A stretch of DNA of 11,515 bases from Saccoglossus kowalevskii (lineage: Eukaryota > Hemichordata > Enteropneusta > Harrimaniidae). The notes under the pieces are model-generated. The model was not told the DNA's origin and made no database searches. It saw only the letters and a list, made by a program, of their open reading frames with translations. The stretch lies in the NCBI RefSeq assembly GCF_000003605.2, contig NW_003135368.1:47237-58751 (forward strand), written 5' to 3'. Positions within the stretch are counted from its first letter, which is position 1. The number at the start of each line of letters is the position of its first letter. A program made the translations under genes and the position numbers. This document shows, piece by piece, positions 1 through 7,600 of this stretch.

Positions 1-164
1 ATGTGGCAGCCATTGCTGATTAGTTTGCGTTCATAGCCTCTCTTTCAGGCCCACTGCCACAATACAACACGCAAGAATCGTAGCCAATACATTCTCACAA
101 TGCGAGACCAAGGTTTGGTACATAAATAATCAGCAATAGCCATGACATGATAAAAGCAAATCAA
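1..164. other. Intron sequence at the window edge, nothing recognised
   Basis: No exon of SMC2 and no repeat boundary is seen. The open frame on the minus strand at 45-239 does not resemble SMC2. Confidence 0.6.
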
Positions 165-665
165 ATACAGTAAAAGTCTATACATAAATGAAAATACCCA
201 GAATTTATAAATTTTACAATGAAGTGTTCTTGCAGGCAATATAAAAATGCTGACTTAAAAAAGTTTGGGGTTACCACACTATTTTTTGTTGTTGCCATTT
301 TGTCGGAATGCTTTTACCATTAGTTCTTACATTTTTGTACAGTGGAAATATTCTGCTACATGTATATCTCTGATGTGACTGATTGTTTTTCTGAATTTTT
401 GTTAATTTTGAATTATTTCAAAATTTTGAGTTTTAAAATCTAATAAAATATGATATTTTCCCTATTACATTATGTTTTATGGAACTGTTCACAAAATATA
501 AATTTTTATATAACATTTTGTTAATTTTCTCAAAATATGGTACTGTAACACATATATGTATCAATTTTCATACACACAAAAAGGTTGTATTTAACACTTG
601 GTCATTAGCTTAGTCAAAACATGAGGCAATGTGATTTCAAGATTTTCAAAACTTATGAAAATAAA
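165..665. mobile_element. Decayed copy of the 531-bp TIR element
   Basis: This stretch is collinear with 9490-10020 in the same orientation. Shared landmarks include CATAAAT, ACCCAGAATTTAT, GGCAATATAA, the GTTTGGGG/GTTGGGGG stretch, GCCATTTTG, CTGTAACACA and CATTAGCTT. Both ends have decayed, so the boundaries are approximate. No coding capacity is seen. Confidence 0.7.
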
Positions 666-678
666 TCCCTATATTTAG

Positions 679-762
679 TGTTCCAGTCAGATACTATCTA
701 GCCATTGCTGGCCATCATAAGATGATTTCAGTGATGAAAGAGTAATACATCATTCTGGAACA
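679..762 (-). ncRNA. Candidate intronic C/D-box snoRNA, copy 1 (snR65-like guide)
   Basis: Read on the minus strand, the parts are: an 8-bp closing stem, TGTTCCAG (762-755) with CTGGAACA (686-679); box C ATGATGT (753-747, 6 of 7 against RTGATGA); box D' CTGA (731-728); box C' ATGATGG (718-712); and box D CTGA (690-687), set against the stem. The 11 nt before box D, GCTAGATAGTA (702-692), are complementary to the 25S/28S rRNA stretch UACUAUCUAGC as I recall it. The base opposite D+5 is the U equal to yeast Um2347, the site of snR65. The candidate lies in an intron in host-gene sense, as animal C/D snoRNAs usually do. The D' guide (746-732) matches no target I know. It could instead be a short repeat, but the box layout argues against that. 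Confidence 0.78.
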
Positions 763-880
763 GGTCTTAATAATCAGAAATGAACAATGAAGATTATTAT
801 AATGTACATGGTACCACGATGAAAATATCAAGTCTCACAGGGCAACCAAATATGAAAACCGATTGAAACAACCAGGAAAA

Positions 881-1091
881 TACTGTAAAGGGGTTAATTA
901 TTCACTGGGTTTTAATTTAGCTTATTTCGCTGACTGGAAAATGAGCTAAATTAAAACCCAGTGAATATGTAAAATTTAGCATAGAACACATTGTCTAAAT
1001 GATAAAACCGTGAATTTAAAACCCACTGAATATGTCTGCAATGGTAAATCAGTGAAATTTAAACCCAGTGAAAATTAGTCATTTTACAGTA
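881..1091. mobile_element. 211-bp inverted-repeat MITE-like element, copy A
   Basis: The element is bounded by TACTGTAAA (from 881) and its complement TTTACAGTA (to 1091). Inside, the word TTCACTGGGTTTTAA and relatives recur in both orientations. The arms 900-922 and 944-966 form a perfect 23-bp inverted repeat around 21 nt. Copy B (10789-10990) is the same element in reverse orientation. No ORF is present, so it is a non-autonomous DNA-transposon remnant by structure. The superfamily is undetermined. Confidence 0.8.
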
Positions 1092-1423
1092 CATGGCACA
1101 AACCGAAGTTAATAAAATTTTTCTAAACTGCAGCCATCAACAATTATTCAGGCTTATGCCACAAAGAATGACATAAGGTTTCTTTGGCATTCAAAGGGGT
1201 CAAACACAAATTTGATACATTTGTATAGTGCTTTGTTTGAGTTAATTCCTATTTAATATGCTTTTTTTTTATTACTTCACAGTAATAGTTGCAGGATTTT
1301 TACTACCACATTTAATGTGAAAATGTTATACAGATTAAGGGCTTATGAAAAGCAACAGAGTAATCTGATAATTTATACCAATGTCCACATATTGCCAATG
1401 GTAGTTTAGAATCAGAACTATAC
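1092..1423. other. AT-rich intron sequence, nothing recognised
   Basis: This is the start of the SMC2 intron following exon 1424-1624, apart from the elements listed separately. I see no coding or structured signal. Confidence 0.6.
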
Positions 1424-1624
1424 CTTTTCCTCAGCTTTGCTTAACATATTCATTGCTCTCTGATTAACATTCTTGGCCAACTTGTCTCTAGTCTCCTTCA
1501 GTTTTTGTATTCTTCGTCCAGCTTCCTTGGGATCATTGGCTTTGAAATCATAGGCAGTGTTAGACTGACCAAAGAACTGTCTTTCAGTTGATATCCATTC
1601 ATACTGTTGCAACATGTCTTCGAC
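1424..1624 (-). CDS. SMC2: SMC2 exon: coil just before the C-terminal ATPase head
   Basis: This exon encodes 67 codons in phase 0, from [15 protein letters not shown] to LSKAEEK. The acceptor is CTTGTAG|GTC and the donor [30 protein letters not shown] and the [10 protein letters not shown] segment are diagnostic for SMC2. The next exons, which would carry the ABC signature and Walker B, are not present down to position 1. Confidence 0.96.
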
Positions 1625-4600
1625 CTACAAGTAACACAGTAGTGGCGATTAATTATCCATTTTTAACACACTATAAAAGTTGCCAATTTTTTTTCAGATT
1701 TTTTTTTGGCAAATGGGAAAGTTTGTTTTTCCATGGTTTTTATATGAAAATTTATGTAATTCAAATGTCAAAATTTTGTTTGGTGATACAGGCTATAAGC
1801 CATATTCTGTTACAGATACCAAATATTTAGTGCATGTGTATTTTATCTGACATTGAAGTCACTGCTGTCATTCTTGACTTTTTTGTCTGAGGTACTAATT
1901 GTAATTGCACGTGTGCAAACGAGTCTCCCAAACCAAATACCACATTGTTTTGGAATGCAGGGCAGACTGTACTTGTATTCATACAGCTGAGTGAACAATT
2001 GGATTCCATAATCTAACCTGGATGCAAACAAACACGCTAACAACTATACTATCACCCAAGTTCCAATATTTTTAACATTTTCAAAAACTTTGGCATTCAA
2101 ATTAAGTTTCCAGTGTGATAATATTTTTCATTAAATTTTACTGTAATTTCTCTCCCATAACTCAATTGACATATATGATCAGTAGTGTTAAATTTGATTA
2201 AGACTCTCATAAAGACAGAGTCAAATAAAAGACATGTAGTTCCAGTCAGATACTATCTAGCCATTGCTGGCCATCATAAGATGATTTCAGTCATGGTATA
2301 GGTATACATCATTCTGGAACACAGGAAAGATATTTTCTGGGATGTCATGTCTTGGGGGGAGGTGTATGTGTCAAACATCTGACAGTTCATTACAAACACA
2401 TATTTTGCTTATCAAAAGTTACATGTTTTTGTAAATACCGGTAGGTTTTTCACAAAATGGTGATCAATAGCTGTAGCTAATATGAAATTAGGTTCATTTA
2501 ATCCAAATTAATAAAAAAATGTATAGAAAAATAAATAAAAACTGGCTAAATCTAAAATATTACTGTGCTCAAATATTTTAAAATATTTATAACCTGCATT
2601 GCAAAAAAAATTCTCTGATTAGTTTAGAACATATGTCAAGAGAAAATGCAATAATTGTTACACACCATTTTAGCTGCATCTTTACTGTCCTTATTGTGTT
2701 TAGATATTTTATGTTCCAGTTCTTGAATCTTGAGTTGGGTGTCATTATCTTCTGATTTCAGTTTCTGCATTTCACTGCTTTTAGTATTGATGTCTTTATC
2801 ACATTCTTTCAGTTTTTGTTTCTGTTTATTCAAATCACTTTGAGCTTCTTTTACATTATTCTAGTAGGAAACAAAACATGAGAGACTATAAGGTGGGGAA
2901 CGGTGTCTGTGGATAGAGTAGAACACTCATATCCAAAAGAAACCCTATTCAATACGACCTCTGAACAAATTTAAGTGAAAGTGGCATATGAAAGTGAAAA
3001 TGACAAATAACTAAAATAGTGACAAATGACAAATATAGTGACAATATTGTCAGTGAGTGTGGCAAATAGAAGTGAACACAAGAAAAGAGAAATAGCAGTG
3101 AATGTAACAATGAATGATGAATGTAACAAATGACAATGACTGTGCTGAATGACAGCAGTGAGGGTCCGAATGACAAATGTCAGTGAAAGTGATAAATGAC
3201 AAATGTCAGTGAAAGTGATAAATGACAAATGGCAGTGAAAGGGATAAATGACAAAATGTCAGTGAAAGTGCCGAATGACAAAATGGCAGTGAAAGGGATA
3301 AATGACAAAATGTCAGTGAAAGTGATAAATGACAAATGGCAGTGAAAATGATAAATGACAAAATGTCAGTGACAAATAATACATTTTACATGTATTATAT
3401 ATGTCAAATACAATCCATATAAAGCATGACAATGTGCAACAACTGTTACTGTAGTGCTTTAATATTATGGAGTGTTTTGACATGTGAAACCCAAACAATA
3501 CACTCTACAGATGACTATGCCCACACTTTTTTAAAAAATATTTTTGTGTCAGGCAACAGTTGAGGACATTGAATGTCACTGTTGTCTCTTCTGACATTTT
3601 TTTAATGTACAATGTGCAAATATGAGTGCTGACATACAGTGCATTTTGCTACAGAGCCCATATTCCAGTTTGGGACTATGTAATAGGGTTGTATGACCAT
3701 CTTCCCATCATAAGGGCATTAAATGGCACTATCCTGGTGTCAACCATGCCTGGTCGAACACAAGCATCTGTCGTCTTTAACCAAGGTTCACCAAAATTGC
3801 ATTTGTTAGTGACGAATTCCAGCCAGTGGATTTAGCCTTCACATTGAGTCTGTGGCACACCTGCTCCAGGTAGGGGGGTTGACAATATTAAACTCAAGAT
3901 AAGATTTGAACTCAGGTCTACCAAACATGACCCCAATGTTACAACCACTATGCTACCAGTGACTGCTGTAAGGTAGATTTTATCAGTACTTTAATTTGAA
4001 CCTTCTATTCCCTCCAAGACGCATTCTCTATATCAGCTAGTAATAAACTACAACTAACCGCAGTCATAACACACGATTCAGTTAACTGTCTGACGCATTC
4101 TTCATATCCAGCAATGGCTTCATCTACAGCTTTTATCTGATCTTCATAATTATCTAAGTCTCGGGATAATCCTTCTGCTTCAAGCTTAAGCGCCTCCACT
4201 TCCTAGAAAATAATAATAAATCAATATATTTTAGAAATACAATCTTCAGTGTCACTGATTGCCCAGGTCCATTTCGACATGCATGTCATTGCCTTTCAAT
4301 AGAAGTTTAAATATTATTATCATTATGCTCAATTACGGATTCATTTTTATTTGAAATGACTCACTGGAGGCTGTGAGATATATGACAATACGTTGTTAAT
4401 TGCTATATATTTATGAAAGAAAATAAATATTTTTTATTAAATTAAGATATCTAAGAAGTCTGTATGGGGAAACTGAATGCACAATATCAGGAGATATGAA
4501 AATAAGAAATAATGGTTATAAAATAATTGAGATTGTAAGACCAGATTAAATTATGATTACAAGTTTAATTCCCTGGGTCTTATTCAAACATCAATCAAAC

Positions 4601-7600
4601 AACAAATTGAAACAGCATCACTCTATCACTGTATGACAGTAAATATGATGACATACTTGTTGTTTTTCTTTCATTATTTTACTTGATTCCTCCGCCTGTT
4701 TTTTGGAATTAGTCAGTTGTTTTTCAGCATCTTTCAGTTCCTTTTCTCTCACTGATTTAGCGTCTTTAATCTTAGCTTCCAAAGACTTGGCTTTCTGAGT
4801 CATCTTCTTCATTGTTTCATTGGCATCAGTTATCAACTTCTGTTGTTCATCTACACAAATATGGAATAATAATAATTATAAGTAATTGTTATGTGGAAAC
4901 CACAGTAAGAAAAAGTATAGTATCAGAAGTGAAAATTGCTGGGGTTTCCTCAGATGAATAAGTTGTCAGTGTAAGTCGGTTAGGTGTGTCAGCAAATTTC
5001 CAGTTCACAGTCCACTGGCCCACCAAGCCAGTTATAATATACAATTCTCAATATCATAAATATATTCAATGAGCCCTAAAACAGGACTGATTTTGTAGGG
5101 ATATAATAGTAGAGTCAATATAGATTCTCCCCAAATCCAGTTGAGTCAGCTTGTTAACTGCAGGGCAAAGAAGTATTAATAAAAAAATTTCTCAAACAGA
5201 GATGAAATAACCCTAGCTGATGAAGTCAATAGTAATATGCTACTAAAATGAGACATGATTTATTAATTATCTGAACAATGGGTGAAAAAAGTGACATTTT
5301 GTTGTTAATTTGCTCATTAGTAACTGGTGAAGGGTTAATGAAAGTCCAACACATTAACATGTACTGTCAGGCACATCAACTTATTTAGCGACAGCTCCCC
5401 CTCACTTAAGGCTAAGTGGAAGAGGAAGACTATTTTCAGTTTCATCAGAAATTTTACAGCTTAACATTATATTTTTTAGATTCTCAGTATTTTCAGAGAA
5501 CCTAAATAGCCACCGAAAATTTTGTTGAAAGGCTAAGAGCCACAGACTTTTTTTGCCCCATTGACTCTTTTCTCTCCTATCATGTCTACTGATCTATATA
5601 CCATTATGTTAACATAAGTCAGGGGAACAGTAGACACAATGACAGGCAAGAATGAAAACACTACTTGAGAGGCAAAAACAAGTCTTGTGGTCCTCTTGCT
5701 TTCAAGGCAATGTTGGTGGTCATTCCAGTGTACAGCCTTGTCAGATAACCAATAGTTATCTAGGCAGTAAAGATTGAAAGAGGAAAATAAGATAATGAAG
5801 TTACTCTTACCGATTGTCTGTTGTAAATCATTTATATCCTCCAGTTGATTGTGATGAGTACTCTGTGTAAGACGGGCTTCAACCAGACTAACCTCATGTA
5901 CTTTCAAATCATATTCTTGTTTTATTCTCTGGTACCTACAAAGTAACATCAAACAGGTTTGTGTCATAATAGTTGGAAAGTTAGTTTATGAAAATTTTCA
6001 TAAAACTTGTCAGCCACACTTTTATAACTTGACCACATAAAGGTTAAACTGACAAACTATAAATCAATAACCAGCCAAGTTACAAGTGGGTGCTAAAATT
6101 AACTGATCTTCAAAACTAATATCTTCCTATCAATTTTCCTTGCAACATTGCAATATTCCTTGAAGAGCTGTCTACAACTGTAATCCTGCAATGTGCCAAA
6201 CTCACCTCTACCAGACAACATATAATACAGAGGTGGATCGAAGGCAAAAATTAACCAATCACAATCGACAGGTGTCAGATCAGATGACATGAGAAGACAG
6301 GTGTCAGATCAGATGACATAAGAAGACAGGTGTCGGATCAGATGACATGACATGAGAAGACAGGTGTCGGATCAGATGACATGACATGAGAAGACAGGTG
6401 TCGGATCAGATGACATGACATGAGAAGACAGGTGTCGGATCAGATGACATGACAAGACAGGTGTCAGATCAGATGACATGAGAAGACAGGTGTCAAATCA
6501 GATGACATGAGAAGACAGGTGTCAAATCAGATGACATGACAAGACAGGTGTCAGATCAGATGACATGACAAGACAGGTGTCAGATCAGATGACATCACAA
6601 GACAAGTGTCGAATCAGATGACATGAGAAGACAGGTGTCAGATCAGATGACATGAGAAGACAGATGTCAGATCAGATGACATGAGAAGACAGGTGTCAGA
6701 TCAGATGACATGACAAGACAGGTGTCAGATCAAATGACATGAGAAGACAGGTGTCAGATCAAATGACATAAGACAGGTGTCAGATCAAATGACATGAGAA
6801 GACAGGTGTCAGATCAGATGACATGACAAGATAGATGTCAGATCAGATGACATGACAAGACAGGTGTCTGCTTTGATGATATGACAGGATTCAGAATAGA
6901 TGATTTTTTCACATTAAATGAACTTACTTTTCACCAACTTTCCTGAGTGACTCTAATTCTTTGGTAACAGTCTCCAGTTCCTGTTGTGTTTGATTCAGTT
7001 CATCTCTTGCTGATTTTAGATCATTCAACTTTGCCAGGACAGATGCACTCTGAGCACGAGAACCTAAAAATTATTAGTTGCAGGTTAGTCCATTAGGTTT
7101 AGGTGTTGCTTGGAACCATGCAAAAAAAAAAATTAATGTGAATATGAATATAAATATGTCATTGCTCAATTTGGCCATTTTAGAGATTAACTGGTTTATG
7201 TAAACAAAGTAGCATTTGTTTAGTAGTGAGGTACATAGAACAATCAGTTTATAGAACATCAGAGGGGGTCAAAAATTAAGTATGGAAAGCATGCACATCA
7301 GTCATATGGTGCAAGTAAGTAAACATACCTCCTGAAAGAAGACCAGATGGATTGAATTCCTCGCCTTCTAATGTTACAGTGCGACTCATAACTTTAGGAT
7401 CAAAACAAACCTGAATAAGAACATATACATGTACTTCAGATTATCAAACAAACAAAAGAAAGCTGATTATTACCCTGGTATACTTCAGTGTTTAACTTCA
7501 TCCACACACAGTACATGTAATTAATATATACTCCATTTATGCAATCAAAGTTTACCGGCTTTCTTAACATAAATACATGTACTATATGATGACAAGTGTT

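Noticed and set aside
731-737. A plus-strand C box (GTGATGA) suggesting a snoRNA on the opposite strand
   Set aside because: It is not conserved in the second copy and has no D box before the closing stem. The minus-strand reading fits all boxes in both copies.
2949-3228. Two overlapping minus-strand frames rich in Leu, Ser, His and Phe that look like membrane proteins
   Set aside because: Both are translations of the 26-27-bp tandem array. Two frames open over the same repeat is what low-complexity DNA gives.
3626-3835. Plus-strand open frame of 69 codons
   Set aside because: It lies antisense inside the SINE body and matches no protein I recognise.
5363-5455. A third C/D snoRNA (TGATGA near 5450 and CTGA near 5370 on the minus strand)
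   Set aside because: There is no complementary terminal stem, a CTGA falls within a few bases of the supposed C box, and no guide is recognised.
5533-5967. A 144-codon minus-strand open frame as a separate gene
   Set aside because: Only the part at 5811-5935 is coding (an SMC2 exon). The rest is chance read-through across both splice sites.
6269-6886. CRISPR-like regular repeat spacing
   Set aside because: The units are directly adjacent with no unique spacers, and the host sequence is a eukaryotic intron. It is a tandem minisatellite.
7329-7344. LLSGG read as the ABC signature of the ATPase head
   Set aside because: It is followed by SRAQSA rather than QxxxxA and sits directly after the hinge, where all SMC proteins have a GG-S/A motif.
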